Positions 46,125-56,062 of a stretch of DNA of 64,000 bases are shown here, in pieces. Where the stretch lies: the NCBI RefSeq assembly GCF_009827545.1, contig NZ_WTYS01000001.1:1389772-1453771 (forward strand). Direction: 5' to 3'. Position 1 is the stretch's first letter, and every line of letters begins with the position of its first letter. The position numbers and the translations under genes were made by a program. The notes below the pieces were generated by a model that was not told the DNA's origin, did no database searches, and was given only the letters and a program-made list of their open reading frames with translations. The stretch is from Pontixanthobacter gangjinensis (GTDB taxonomy: Bacteria; Pseudomonadota; Alphaproteobacteria; Sphingomonadales; Sphingomonadaceae).

Positions 46125-46733
46125 TTAAGCGAGCCGGTTGAACTTCTCGAAGTCAGGGCGAGGGCTGCGATCAAAGATTGTCGACGGATCGCCATAACCA
46201 ATCGAGCAGACCCAATCGGCTTTAACCTTTGGCTCATCAGCAAAAAATTCTTTGGTAATTGCATCGAGATCGACACCCGACATAGGGCCGCAATCGAGGC
46301 CGATGGCGCGCGCTGCAAGCATCAAATAAGCGCCCTGCAGTGCCGAGTTGCGGAACGCGCCCTCTTTGCGTCCCTCTTCATCACCTTCGAACCAGCTTTT
46401 TGCATCGGTGTGCGGGAACAACCACGGCAACTCTTCATGGAAATCGACGTCATAGCCAATGATGACTGTTACTGGCGCCGCCTTGATTTTGTCCTTGTTG
46501 CCGTCGGATGCCATGCTTGCGAGCTTGTCCTTGGCTTCTTGCGAGCGAACCCACACAAACCGGCCGGGTTGCATATTGGCCGATGTCGGGGCCATTTTCA
46601 GCAAATCGTAAATATGGCGAATTTGCTCTTCGCTAACTTCCTTGACTTGCCAGCCATTATAGGTGCGCGCCTCATTAAACAGTTGGTCGAGCGCGGCAGG
46701 TGTCAAAACATTGTCATGGAATTGCTTGGTCAT
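46125..46733 (-). CDS. Nitroreductase family protein, RutE-like
   Basis: A 202-residue FMN-dependent nitroreductase-fold protein. It resembles malonic semialdehyde reductase RutE (ALDQLFNEARTYNGW, MAPTSANMQPGRFVWV). No rut genes are near, so the physiological substrate may differ. Confidence 0.92.
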   Translation of the reverse strand: MTKQFHDNVLTPAALDQLFNEARTYNGWQVKEVSEEQIRHIYDLLKMAPTSANMQPGRFVWVRSQEAKDKLASMASDGNKDKIKAAPVTVIIGYDVDFHEELPWLFPHTDAKSWFEGDEEGRKEGAFRNSALQGAYLMLAARAIGLDCGPMSGVDLDAITKEFFADEPKVKADWVCSIGYGDPSTIFDRSPRPDFEKFNRLA

Positions 46734-46768
46734 AAAATCCTCTGAAGTCGGTTCGGGATGCCTGAAAA

Positions 46769-47347
46769 TCAGGCTGCACGAACTTCAACGACTTCAGGCA
46801 CATAATGTTTCAACAAACCTTCAATTCCGTGTTTGAGGGTCGCAGTCGACGACGGGCAGCCTGAACACGCGCCTTGCATGGTCAGATAGACGATGCCGTC
46901 CTTGAACCCGCGATAGGCAATGTCACCGCCATCACCCGCGACCGCTGGGCGAATTCGCGTTTCAAGCAGTTCGTTGATCTGCGCGACGATATCCGCATTT
47001 TCTGGGTCATCTTCGACCACCATGTCATCATCCGATGGGACCAGAATGCCCGATGCGTCTCCGCCAATGAACAAAGGGGCTTCAGAGACATAATGATCGA
47101 GCAGGATCGAAACTACCTGCGGCTTCAGCGCGGACCAATCCACGCCCGGTGCCGCAGTGACTGAAATAAAGTCGCTTCCGAAGAAGACGATGGTCACTTC
47201 GCCCGTATCAAAAATTGCCTGCGCAAGCGGTGAAGCTTCGGCAGCCTCGGGCGAGGCAAATTCGCGTGTACCGCTGGGCATCACATGCTGTCCCGGCAGG
47301 AATTTAAGCGAGGACGGGTTCGGGGTTGTTTCGGTCTCTATAAACAT
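46769..47347 (-). CDS. NifU-type Fe-S scaffold/carrier
   Basis: A 192-residue protein: an N-terminal Nfu domain (MFIETETTPNPSSLKFLPGQ) followed by a C-terminal NifU domain with the cluster motif GACSGCPSS. It transfers Fe-S clusters. I chose the ATG at 47347 because MFIETETTPN is the conserved family start; an ATG 33 nt upstream also exists. Confidence 0.95.
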   Translation of the reverse strand: MFIETETTPNPSSLKFLPGQHVMPSGTREFASPEAAEASPLAQAIFDTGEVTIVFFGSDFISVTAAPGVDWSALKPQVVSILLDHYVSEAPLFIGGDASGILVPSDDDMVVEDDPENADIVAQINELLETRIRPAVAGDGGDIAYRGFKDGIVYLTMQGACSGCPSSTATLKHGIEGLLKHYVPEVVEVRAA

Positions 47348-47444
47348 GCTCTTGATGTAGGCGCCCTGCGCCTCGCTCACAAGGGCGGTCTGGAGAGCAT
47401 TTCTTCGCCGCTATTCACTATCGCTTCATATCTTGGCCCCCTAT

Positions 47445-50444
47445 ATGCTGCGTATGATCAGATTTTCGCGCGCAATGCGTTCTTCCGCCCTGGTTCTGCC
47501 TTTCTTGCTTCTGACCCCGCAAGCAGTGGCGCAGCAGACCGTTTCTGTTCCCGCGATAGAGACCGCGCTGCCCGCGCCGCAGGATTTGCAAACCGGCAAT
47601 AAGACACCGTGGATCTACGAAGGCAGCGATGTTCCGCGTGACGAGGAATGGCTGTTTGGCGCGATGGACAACGGTCTGCGCTATGCAACCCGCGAAAACG
47701 GTGTTCCGCCCGGTCAGGTGTCTATCCGTATCCGGATCGACGCCGGGTCAATCCACGAAGAGGACAACGAACGCGGCTTTGCGCATTTGCTCGAACACCT
47801 CAGCTTCCGCGAAAGCAAATATCTGGCGCAAGGCGAGGCGATCCCGACTTGGCAGCGGCTTGGTGCGAGTTTTGGCAGCGACACCAATGCAGAGACCAGC
47901 CCAACGCATACGGTCTATAAGTTGGACCTGCCCGACGCCTCTCCCGCCGCCTTGGAAGAAAGCTTTAAACTGCTCGCCGGGATGATGCGTGAACCGGTTT
48001 TGTCGACCGAGAATTTGGCCGCTGAAGTGCCCATTGTGCTGGCCGAAAAGCGTGAGCGCGGTGGCCCCGGAATGCGCGTCGCAGAACAATCGCGGGCAAA
48101 TTTGTTTGCGGGGCAGAGGCTTGCAGAACGCTTGCCGATCGGAACCGAAGCGACGCTGAAGGGTGCCACAGCGGAGGCGATGCAGGCCTTCCATGATCGC
48201 TGGTATCGTCCTGAAAACACCGTGATCTCGGTTGCGGGTGATTTTGACCCGATAATTTTTGCGTCTCTGGTTGAAAAATATTTCAGCGATTGGGAAGGCA
48301 AAGGACCGCTCACGCCCGCACCTGATTTTGGCGATCCGGTAGCGCCTGCCGGGGCTGATCCGGCCAATCCGGTTGGCGAAACTCTGGTCATGGTAGAGCC
48401 CGATTTGCCGCGCAGTTTCACCTATGCCTATTTGCGGCCTTGGCGGCTTGTCGATGATACCATTGTCTATAATCAAGGCCGGCTGGCCGATCAGCTCGCG
48501 CTGGCGATCATCCAGCGCCGACTTGAATCGCGGGCAAGGGCGGGCGGTTCATTTCTTTATGCTTCGGTGGAGCAAGATAAAGTCAGCCGCTCGGCCGATC
48601 TGACATTGATCTCCTTCGCGCCAATAACCGATAATTGGCAAGCGGCGCTGGTCGATGTTCGGGCGATCATCGCCGATGCCTTGGCAACCGCGCCATCGCA
48701 GGACGAGATCGACCGTGAGGCCGAGCAGTACGAAACCATCTTTGCCAGTCTGGTCGAACAGCGGGCTGTAATGCCCGGATCCGGCCTTGCCGATGAATTG
48801 ATCGGTGCGGTAGATATTCGTGAAGCGGTTGCTGCGCCCGAAACCTTCGTTGATGTCTTCAAGGGAGTGAAGGATAATGTCACGCCGCAAGAAATTCTTG
48901 AACGAACCCGCCGCTTATTTGCAGGTGATGTTATCCGATCGACATATGTCACTCCGGTTGCAGGCGAGGCCAGCGAGGCCGCGATTCAATTGGCACTCAA
49001 AACCAGTGTCGAGCCAAATACCGGCGCGCGCCTGGCGTCCAAACCGATCTCGTTTGAAGAGTTGGCGCCTGTCGGCAGACCCGGCGAACTGGTGTCCTTG
49101 GGAAGTCTTGGCTTGCAAGGCGTGACCAGAGTTGAATTTGCTAATGGCACAACCGCGATCCTCTCGCCCACTCAGGCTGAGCCAGGACGGGTTTCTGTGC
49201 GACTCAATTTTGGCGCCGGTTACCGCGCGTTTGGCGAAGAAGACGGAGCCTATATTGCCTTGGGTGAGGCAGCGCTTATCAGCTCCGGCCAAGGAACCTT
49301 GGGGCAAGAAGAATTAGACCGCATTTCCAATGGCCGCGTAATGGGCTTCGACTTTGGCATCGACAGTTCGCAGTTCACTTTCAGCGCGCAGACGCGTGAG
49401 GCCGACCTGGAAGATCAACTCTATTTGTTCGCGAATAAGCTGGCGGAGCCGCGCTGGGATCCAAACCCGGTAATCCGTTCAAAGGCCGCGCAGCAATTGG
49501 CTTATGAAAGCTACGCAACCAGCCCCGGCGGTGTGTTGTCGCGTGATCTTGAATATCTGCTTCGCAACAAGGATGGCCGTTTCAAAACCGCTGATGCGCA
49601 GGACCTAGCGGCTGCCACGCCAGAAGGTTTCCGCAAAGTGTGGGAACCGATATTGGCGCAGGGTAAGGTCGAAGTGCTGATATTCGGCGATTTCAATGAA
49701 ACCGATGCAATATCGATGCTGTCGCGGACGATCGGCGCGATCCCGCCGCGCACATCAATTGCCGCCGAGGTGCTTGCGCGTGTACCTGAGTTTCCCGCTG
49801 CGGGCACAGCAACCGTGGTCAGAACCCATCGCGGCGATGCCAATCAGGCGGCTGTGGTTATGGCCTGGCCAACCGGCGGCGGCGTCAACGGGCTGCCTGA
49901 ATCGCGCCAGCTTGAAATACTCACCAGCTTGTTCACCAATCGGCTGATAGATGCGATGCGCGAACGGGCAGGAGCGAGCTATTCACCGCAAGTCGTCACC
50001 AATTGGCCGGTCGATCTCGATGCAGGCGGACGCATCACTGCCTTCGCGCAATTGAAGCCCGAAGATGTGCCGGTGTTCTTCGCCGCAGCCGATGCAATTG
50101 CGAAGGATCTCGCTGTAAACCCACCGAGCGCAGACGAGCTCGCACGCACTACCGAGCCGCTCAAGCAATTGGTCAGCCGTTCGATGACCGGCAATCTTTT
50201 CTGGCTGTACCAGATTGAAGGGTCGAGCCGCGATCCGCGCCGCCTGTACCATTTGCAGACAATATTGACCGATTACAGCGTGACAACACCCGAGCGGATG
50301 CAGGCCTTGGCGCAAAAATATCTGAATGCGCGCCCGGGCTGGCGGATGGCAATAATCCCTGAAGGCCAGACGCTTGCAACTTCGGCCGAAGATGCTTCGC
50401 CCGCCCGCATTCGCGCGGTTCCGCCACGCGAGACGGGCCGCTAG
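47445..50444 (+). CDS. M16 family zinc metallopeptidase, periplasmic
   Basis: A 999-residue pitrilysin/insulinase-like peptidase made of four homologous domains. The inverted zinc motif HLLEH is at residues 114-118, and a downstream Glu in VLAEKRERGG completes the site. A signal peptide (SSALVLPFLLLTPQAVAQ) directs export. The C-terminal half is the inactive-type domain pair. ATG at 47445 or 47454 are both possible starts. Divergent from nifU. Confidence 0.93.
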   Translation: MLRMIRFSRAMRSSALVLPFLLLTPQAVAQQTVSVPAIETALPAPQDLQTGNKTPWIYEGSDVPRDEEWLFGAMDNGLRYATRENGVPPGQVSIRIRIDAGSIHEEDNERGFAHLLEHLSFRESKYLAQGEAIPTWQRLGASFGSDTNAETSPTHTVYKLDLPDASPAALEESFKLLAGMMREPVLSTENLAAEVPIVLAEKRERGGPGMRVAEQSRANLFAGQRLAERLPIGTEATLKGATAEAMQAFHDRWYRPENTVISVAGDFDPIIFASLVEKYFSDWEGKGPLTPAPDFGDPVAPAGADPANPVGETLVMVEPDLPRSFTYAYLRPWRLVDDTIVYNQGRLADQLALAIIQRRLESRARAGGSFLYASVEQDKVSRSADLTLISFAPITDNWQAALVDVRAIIADALATAPSQDEIDREAEQYETIFASLVEQRAVMPGSGLADELIGAVDIREAVAAPETFVDVFKGVKDNVTPQEILERTRRLFAGDVIRSTYVTPVAGEASEAAIQLALKTSVEPNTGARLASKPISFEELAPVGRPGELVSLGSLGLQGVTRVEFANGTTAILSPTQAEPGRVSVRLNFGAGYRAFGEEDGAYIALGEAALISSGQGTLGQEELDRISNGRVMGFDFGIDSSQFTFSAQTREADLEDQLYLFANKLAEPRWDPNPVIRSKAAQQLAYESYATSPGGVLSRDLEYLLRNKDGRFKTADAQDLAAATPEGFRKVWEPILAQGKVEVLIFGDFNETDAISMLSRTIGAIPPRTSIAAEVLARVPEFPAAGTATVVRTHRGDANQAAVVMAWPTGGGVNGLPESRQLEILTSLFTNRLIDAMRERAGASYSPQVVTNWPVDLDAGGRITAFAQLKPEDVPVFFAAADAIAKDLAVNPPSADELARTTEPLKQLVSRSMTGNLFWLYQIEGSSRDPRRLYHLQTILTDYSVTTPERMQALAQKYLNARPGWRMAIIPEGQTLATSAEDASPARIRAVPPRETGR

Positions 50445-50596
50445 TCGCCCGCACCTATACGTTAGGGTCTGCGAAGCGAGGCTTTGGCGACCTCAATCTA
50501 TGCTGTGCTTGCATGGCGCTGTCGTTTGCTATTGAGTATAGACGATAAATCAACTGCCCCTTTGCGGGTAGAACAAGACAAGCGAAAGCAGGACAA

Positions 50597-51970
50597 TTGG
50601 CAGATAAATGGACCCCCGATAGCTGGAAGTCGCACGAAGCTAGGCATTTGCCGCGCTATGAAGATGCGCGGGCACTGGCGGATGCGGAACACACTTTGGC
50701 CAATTATCCGCCACTGGTTTTCGCCGGTGAAGCGCGTGCATTGAAACGTGATCTGGCAGACGTTGCGCAGGGCAAAGCGTTTCTGTTGCAAGGCGGCGAC
50801 TGCGCTGAAAGCTTCGCTGAATTTCACCCCAACAACATCCGCGACACGTTCCGCGTGCTGCTGCAAATGGCGGTCGTGCTGACCTATGCGGGCAAAGTGC
50901 CGGTTGTGAAAGTTGGTCGGATGGCAGGCCAATTTGCCAAGCCGCGCAGCAGCGATACCGAAACGCAAGGCGATGTCACTTTGCCGAGCTATTTCGGCGA
51001 TAATGTCAACGGAATCGAGTTTGATCCCGTTCAGCGCCGGAATGATCCGGAGAGGATGGTTCGCGCCTATTCTCAGGCGGCCTCGACGCTCAACCTTCTG
51101 CGCGCATTCGCCGGCGGCGGTTATGCCAACTTGCGCCAGGTCCACCAATGGACTCTCGATTTTATGGGCCGCAGCCCGTGGGCGGATAAGTTCGCGCTCA
51201 CCGCAGACCGGATTGGCGAGGCACTTGATTTTATGGAGGCTTGCGGCGTCGACCCGAACACTGTCCCGCAATTGCAAGGTACCAGTTTCTTTACCAGCCA
51301 CGAGGCTTTGTTGCTGCCTTATGAGCAGAGCATGGCGCGGCAGGATTCGCTTACTGGCGATTGGTATGACACAAGCGCGCATATGCTGTGGATCGGCGAC
51401 CGGACCCGCTTTGAGGGCAGTGCGCATATCGAATTTGCGCGCGGGATTGGTAACCCGCTGGGCATGAAAGTTGGCCCGTCGATGGAACCTGACGCACTGA
51501 TCCGCTTGCTCGATACGCTCAACCCCAATCGCGAAGCTGGCCGGATCACGCTGATCAGCCGGTTTGGCCATGATAAAGTTGAGGCTGGCTTACCCAAGCT
51601 GGTCCGAGCAGTGCAGGCGGAGGGCCATCCGGTCGTATGGTCGTGCGACCCGATGCACGGCAATGTCGTTAAAGCCGAAAGCGGCTATAAAACCCGTCCC
51701 TTCGACCGCATCTTGAGCGAAGTGAAGGGCTTTTATGCCGTGCACCGGGCCGAGGGCAGTCATGCTGGCGGCATTCATATTGAAATGACTGGGCAGGATG
51801 TAACAGAATGCGTCGGCGGCGCTGTTGCGATTACCGACGAAGCATTGGGAGACCGCTATCATACACATTGCGACCCGCGTTTGAATGCGGCGCAATCGCT
51901 CGAATTGGCATTTTTGCTGGCTGAGATGATGACGATGGAGGCGGGGCAAGCTCAGGCAAACGCTGCCTGA
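50597..51970 (+). CDS. 3-deoxy-7-phosphoheptulonate synthase, class II
   Basis: A 457-residue plant-like DAHP synthase catalysing the first shikimate step. The N-terminus (W(T)[15 protein letters not shown]) and GGDCAESF are diagnostic, and the metal-site segment WSCDPMHGN is intact. The start is TTG with an AGCAGGA ribosome site about 6 nt before it. No other shikimate gene is nearby. Confidence 0.95.
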   Translation: MADKWTPDSWKSHEARHLPRYEDARALADAEHTLANYPPLVFAGEARALKRDLADVAQGKAFLLQGGDCAESFAEFHPNNIRDTFRVLLQMAVVLTYAGKVPVVKVGRMAGQFAKPRSSDTETQGDVTLPSYFGDNVNGIEFDPVQRRNDPERMVRAYSQAASTLNLLRAFAGGGYANLRQVHQWTLDFMGRSPWADKFALTADRIGEALDFMEACGVDPNTVPQLQGTSFFTSHEALLLPYEQSMARQDSLTGDWYDTSAHMLWIGDRTRFEGSAHIEFARGIGNPLGMKVGPSMEPDALIRLLDTLNPNREAGRITLISRFGHDKVEAGLPKLVRAVQAEGHPVVWSCDPMHGNVVKAESGYKTRPFDRILSEVKGFYAVHRAEGSHAGGIHIEMTGQDVTECVGGAVAITDEALGDRYHTHCDPRLNAAQSLELAFLLAEMMTMEAGQAQANAA

Positions 51971-52054
51971 CTTTAGATAATCCTGATGCAGGCCTTTCAA
52001 ATGTAACGCTATTCCGCCACTGTGTGAAAAACGCTTTGCATAAGAAAGAATCCC

Positions 52055-53296
52055 TTGCTCAAGACAGCCACCCCCCGGAAAAGACAAATCGGAGCGCGCC
52101 TTGCGGACCGGTTCCGATCTACGCGGGCAATGACGGAGTTGCTGATCGCCCCTTTGTCGGAAGCTGACGCGGTTTTACAGTCGATGGAGGATGCCTCGCC
52201 TGCTAAATGGCATCTGGGGCATACCAATTGGTTCTTCGAAACTTTCCTTCTGCGCGACCATATGCCGGATTACCGGCTGCATAATGACCGCTGGCCGTTC
52301 CTGTTCAATTCCTATTACGAGGCGGAAGGCGAACGGATCGGGCGGTTTGCACGCGGTATGCTTTCCCGGCCTACGGTTGAGGAGATTCTGAATTGGCGCA
52401 ATGCGGTCGACGAAGCGATGGAGCCGCTGCTCGATGACCCGCGTTTTACCGATCTGATTGAACTGGGTATCGCGCATGAACAGCAGCATCAGGAATTGAT
52501 GCTGACCGACATTAAACATGCTCTGTTCCAAAACCCGCTCGGCCCGGCGATGTTTGAATGTTCCGGCACCTATGCCTGCAGCTATCAGGACGAGGACCAT
52601 TCCTATATCCACCATGGAGGTAGCGTGCAGATCGGCCATGATGGCGCTGGATTTGCCTACGATAATGAAGGGCCACCGCATCAGGTCATCCTAACTCCGT
52701 TCGAGCTTGGGCGTCGGCTGGTCAATAATGGCCAATGGCAGGACTTCATTGACGATGGCGGGTATCGCAATTCTGCGCTGTGGTTGTCCGATGGATGGGC
52801 CTGGGTGCAAAAAAATGCGATTTCCGCTCCGCTCTATTGGCATGAAAATGACCAGTTTAGCCATTATGGGTGGGTGAAACGCCATGCGGCCCAGCCGGTC
52901 ACCCATATCTCTTTTTATGAGGCAGATGCTTACGCTACTTGGGCCGGAGGCCGTCTGCCGACCGAATTTGAATGGGAGGTGATTGCGCGGGAACAAGATA
53001 CCGCTCCTACAAGCAATCAGATGGACGGAACCGAGCATTTGCTACCCGAAGGCCATGCTGATCTGTTCGGCGATTGCTGGCAATTTACACGCAGCGCATA
53101 TCTGCCCTATCCCCGTTTCCAGCCTGCCGAGGGCGCTATCGGCGAATATAATGGCAAATTCATGAGCGGACAGGTGGTGTTGCGCGGGGCCAGCTGCGCC
53201 ACTGCGCGCGGCCATTCGCGCGCTTCCTATCGCAATTTCTTCTATCCGCATCAGCGGTGGCAATTTACCGGGCTGCGGCTCGCCAAGGATATCTAA
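52055..53296 (+). CDS. egtB: Ergothioneine biosynthesis sulfoxide synthase EgtB
   Basis: A 413-residue non-haem iron enzyme. An N-terminal DinB-like domain carries iron ligands in HLGHTNW and HEQQHQE (residues 141-147). A C-terminal formylglycine-generating/sulfatase-modifying domain ends in GASCATARGHSRASYRNFF. It forms the C-S bond to hercynine. Start is TTG. It overlaps egtD by one base (TAATG). Confidence 0.95.
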   Translation: MLKTATPRKRQIGARLADRFRSTRAMTELLIAPLSEADAVLQSMEDASPAKWHLGHTNWFFETFLLRDHMPDYRLHNDRWPFLFNSYYEAEGERIGRFARGMLSRPTVEEILNWRNAVDEAMEPLLDDPRFTDLIELGIAHEQQHQELMLTDIKHALFQNPLGPAMFECSGTYACSYQDEDHSYIHHGGSVQIGHDGAGFAYDNEGPPHQVILTPFELGRRLVNNGQWQDFIDDGGYRNSALWLSDGWAWVQKNAISAPLYWHENDQFSHYGWVKRHAAQPVTHISFYEADAYATWAGGRLPTEFEWEVIAREQDTAPTSNQMDGTEHLLPEGHADLFGDCWQFTRSAYLPYPRFQPAEGAIGEYNGKFMSGQVVLRGASCATARGHSRASYRNFFYPHQRWQFTGLRLAKDI

Positions 53297-54282
53297 TGGC
53301 CTCTTCGCAAGGATTATCGCTCGTCGAGAAAGACGAAGACGGCATTAGCCGAGATTTCCGGGAGGCTGTGCTGGCCGGCTTGTCCGAAACGCAGAAGGCC
53401 ATTCCTGCGCGCTGGCTCTATGATGATGCAGGCTCGCAATTGTTCGAGGATATTACAAAGCTTCCCGAATATTATCCGACCCGTGCAGAGACGGAAATTT
53501 TGACCGAACGCGGCGCAGAATTTGCTAGCGCTATCGGGCCAGGTCGCGCTGTGGTAGAATTTGGTTCGGGCAGTTCGGTCAAGACACCTTTGTTGCTCGA
53601 AAATATCGAACCGGCTGCGTACGTGCCGCTTGATATCGCGGGTGATTTCCTGCGCGTCTCAGCGGCGGAGTTGTCCGCCAAATTTCCAGGTCTGCCGGTC
53701 TATCCGGTCGAAGCAGACTTCATGCGCCGGGTAATTTTGCCTAACGATATCGAGCAGATTCCCAAGCTCGGTTTTTTCCCTGGTTCGACAATTGGCAACA
53801 TGGTCCCGCGTACCGCGGTCGATTTGTTGCGTACTATGCGAGAGACTTTGGGTGAAGGCTCGCAGCTCTTAATCGGAATGGATTTGATCAAAGCGCCTGA
53901 GATTTTGGAAGCTGCCTATGACGATGCTGCCAAGGTTACAGCAGATTTTAATCTCAATCTGGCGCGGCGGATAAACCGCGAGTTGGACGGTTCGATTGAT
54001 TTGGAGAAGCTGTCTCACATCGCGCGGTGGAATGATGATTATGCCCGGATAGAAATGCATCTTCAGGCGAACGAAGATTTCGATTTTACGGTCGCAGGGC
54101 AGAGGTTCGCGATGAAAGCGGGCGAAACGATCCATACTGAGAACAGCCATAAATTTGATCGGCGCAGCAGCAATATTCTGTTGTTGGCGGGCGGTTGGGC
54201 TCCGGTAAGCAGATGGACTGATGAACAAGGCCGGTTTTCGCTCATACTAGCTGAAGCAAGCATTCCTCGGAGCGCCCCGTGA
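53296..54282 (+). CDS. egtD: L-histidine N(alpha)-methyltransferase EgtD
   Basis: A 328-residue SAM-dependent methyltransferase that trimethylates histidine to hercynine. PARWLYDDAGSQLFEDITKLPEYYPTRAE is the hallmark start, and VEFGSGSSVKT binds SAM. The frame is open from 53257, but ATG at 53296 overlaps the egtB stop and fits the family. It overlaps the next gene by 4 nt. Confidence 0.96.
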   Translation: MASSQGLSLVEKDEDGISRDFREAVLAGLSETQKAIPARWLYDDAGSQLFEDITKLPEYYPTRAETEILTERGAEFASAIGPGRAVVEFGSGSSVKTPLLLENIEPAAYVPLDIAGDFLRVSAAELSAKFPGLPVYPVEADFMRRVILPNDIEQIPKLGFFPGSTIGNMVPRTAVDLLRTMRETLGEGSQLLIGMDLIKAPEILEAAYDDAAKVTADFNLNLARRINRELDGSIDLEKLSHIARWNDDYARIEMHLQANEDFDFTVAGQRFAMKAGETIHTENSHKFDRRSSNILLLAGGWAPVSRWTDEQGRFSLILAEASIPRSAP

Positions 54283-55259
54283 CCCGCAACAGCATCGCGA
54301 TAATCGGCGGGGGTATGGCGGGACTTTCCTGCGCAACCGAGCTCGCAAAATATGGTGTTCAGCCAGTAATTTTCGATAAGGGTCGCGGTCCGGGCGGCAG
54401 AATGGCAACGCGCAGGGCTGAACTGGGCACCGAATTAGGCACCAAATTAGGTCAAAATACGCTGCATTTCGATCACGGCGCACAATATTTCACTGCGCGC
54501 GACCCTAGCTTTACCGCTACTGTCGGCAAATGGCTGGTGCGCGGCGCTGCATCATCTTGGCCAGCGGCAGGTGACAATTCCTATGTCGGGGTGCCGGGTA
54601 TGAACGGCCCGCTAAAACTGATGGCGCGCGATCTGGGTGTGCGCTGGGGCGAACGCGTCGATAGGATCGAGCGAAACGATGGCTTGTGGGCATTGACGTT
54701 GGGTGAGGCGGTCGAGCACTATGCTCAATGCGTCATTGCGGTACCAGCCGAGCAAGCGGCCAACCTCTTGGCCGGAAACGCGCCGGTTTTTGCCGAACAG
54801 GCCGTAGCGGTCCAATCCTCGCCGTGCTGGGCGCTCATGGTGTCATTTGATGCGCGCTTGCCGATTGATAGTGACGTAATGCGCAGCACCGTTGGCGGCA
54901 TCGCATGGGCGGCTCGCAACAGCGCGAAGCCCGGGCGCGGCGGCCCTGAGAGCTGGGTGATTCATGGATCCGCAGAATTATCGCGCGAAATTCTGGAACA
55001 GGAGGCGTCTGATGCCTCGGCTCGATTGTTGCGCGAGTTTTTCGCTCAAGCGGAAATTGAGCCGATTGAGCCAGTACATTTGGCGGCACATCGTTGGAGG
55101 TTCGCCAAGGCGGGTAAGTCTGACGGGCCACCATCTCTATGGGACAATGCTATCAAATTGGGCGTTGCGGGCGATTGGTTGATAGAGCCGAGAGTGGAAG
55201 CTGCTTGGCTTTCGGGTCGCGCGCTGGCTGAACAAATCCTCGAATCTTTTCAGCGGTAA
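54279..55259 (+). CDS. FAD-dependent oxidoreductase (renalase-like)
   Basis: A 326-residue flavoprotein with an N-terminal Rossmann motif (IIGGGMAGLSCATELA) and the RGPGGRMATRR box typical of renalase-like amine oxidases. GTG start overlaps egtD (GTGA), so it is the third gene of the egt operon. Its substrate is unknown; context suggests a link to histidine or thiol metabolism, but no direct evidence. Confidence 0.88.
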   Translation: MTRNSIAIIGGGMAGLSCATELAKYGVQPVIFDKGRGPGGRMATRRAELGTELGTKLGQNTLHFDHGAQYFTARDPSFTATVGKWLVRGAASSWPAAGDNSYVGVPGMNGPLKLMARDLGVRWGERVDRIERNDGLWALTLGEAVEHYAQCVIAVPAEQAANLLAGNAPVFAEQAVAVQSSPCWALMVSFDARLPIDSDVMRSTVGGIAWAARNSAKPGRGGPESWVIHGSAELSREILEQEASDASARLLREFFAQAEIEPIEPVHLAAHRWRFAKAGKSDGPPSLWDNAIKLGVAGDWLIEPRVEAAWLSGRALAEQILESFQR

Positions 55260-55327
55260 TTCGCCCTTCAATAATTGAATCTCCTCCGTTCATGGACGCG
55301 AAGGCACGCGGCGCCTATATCATATGA

Positions 55328-56014
55328 ATGGAAGACGCAGGCGCTCTGGCCAATATCTTTGATGCAGCCGCTGGGGTAATCCGCGAAGTGCCGCGCTCCG
55401 GCTTGTTGCTTGCGACTCTGATCGCGTTGGCCGCAGGCTTTATCGGTGCGATGATGGTCCGGTTCAAGGTGCCTATGGGCCGGTTTATCCGGTCAGGTAG
55501 CACGTTTGTGCTGGTCGGTGTTTTGGTGACGGTAGTGCTGCAACTTTCACGGTTTGACCCGCGGATTGATCTGGCGTTGCCCGATTTGGGTCTGCCTGAA
55601 CAAACTGTTGAGGGCGGCGAGACACGCATTCCCTTGGCCTCTGACGGCCATTTCTGGTTGCAGGCGGAAGTCAACGGGGAGCCGGTCAGGTTCATGATCG
55701 ATACGGGCGCGACTTTGACTGCGGTTTCCGCCGATGTGGCAGACCGTGTCGGACTGGAGCCACGACGCGGCGGCATTCCTGTTCGGCTAAACACCGCCAA
55801 TGGCTCGATTTCGGCTGAAATCGCCACGGTTGATGAAATTCGCTTCGGCAGTGTTGCGGCGCGGGGGCTTGATGCAGTTATTGCGCCGAATATGGGCGAT
55901 ACGAGCGTTATCGGGATGAATTTGCTGTCGCGGCTGAAGGGCTGGCGGGTCGAAGATAATGTCATGATCCTCACGCCGAACAATCCGCAGCCTGCACTCG
56001 AAACAGGTCAGTAA
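55328..56014 (+). CDS. Membrane retropepsin-like aspartic protease
   Basis: A 228-residue protein with two N-terminal membrane helices (~24-44 and ~57-73) and a clan AA protease domain. Catalytic Asp125 is in FMIDTGATLTAVS. It matches the TIGR02281 family of bacterial retropepsin-like proteins, which act as dimers. The substrate is unknown. Confidence 0.88.
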   Translation: MEDAGALANIFDAAAGVIREVPRSGLLLATLIALAAGFIGAMMVRFKVPMGRFIRSGSTFVLVGVLVTVVLQLSRFDPRIDLALPDLGLPEQTVEGGETRIPLASDGHFWLQAEVNGEPVRFMIDTGATLTAVSADVADRVGLEPRRGGIPVRLNTANGSISAEIATVDEIRFGSVAARGLDAVIAPNMGDTSVIGMNLLSRLKGWRVEDNVMILTPNNPQPALETGQ

Positions 56015-56062
56015 ATTTTTCCAAGCTTGCGAGCGCGCAAATGCTGGTGCATCTAGCGGTTC

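Noticed and set aside
50498-51571. 357-residue frame opposite the DAHP synthase gene
   Set aside because: The plus-strand enzyme is unambiguous; the antisense frame is a shadow.
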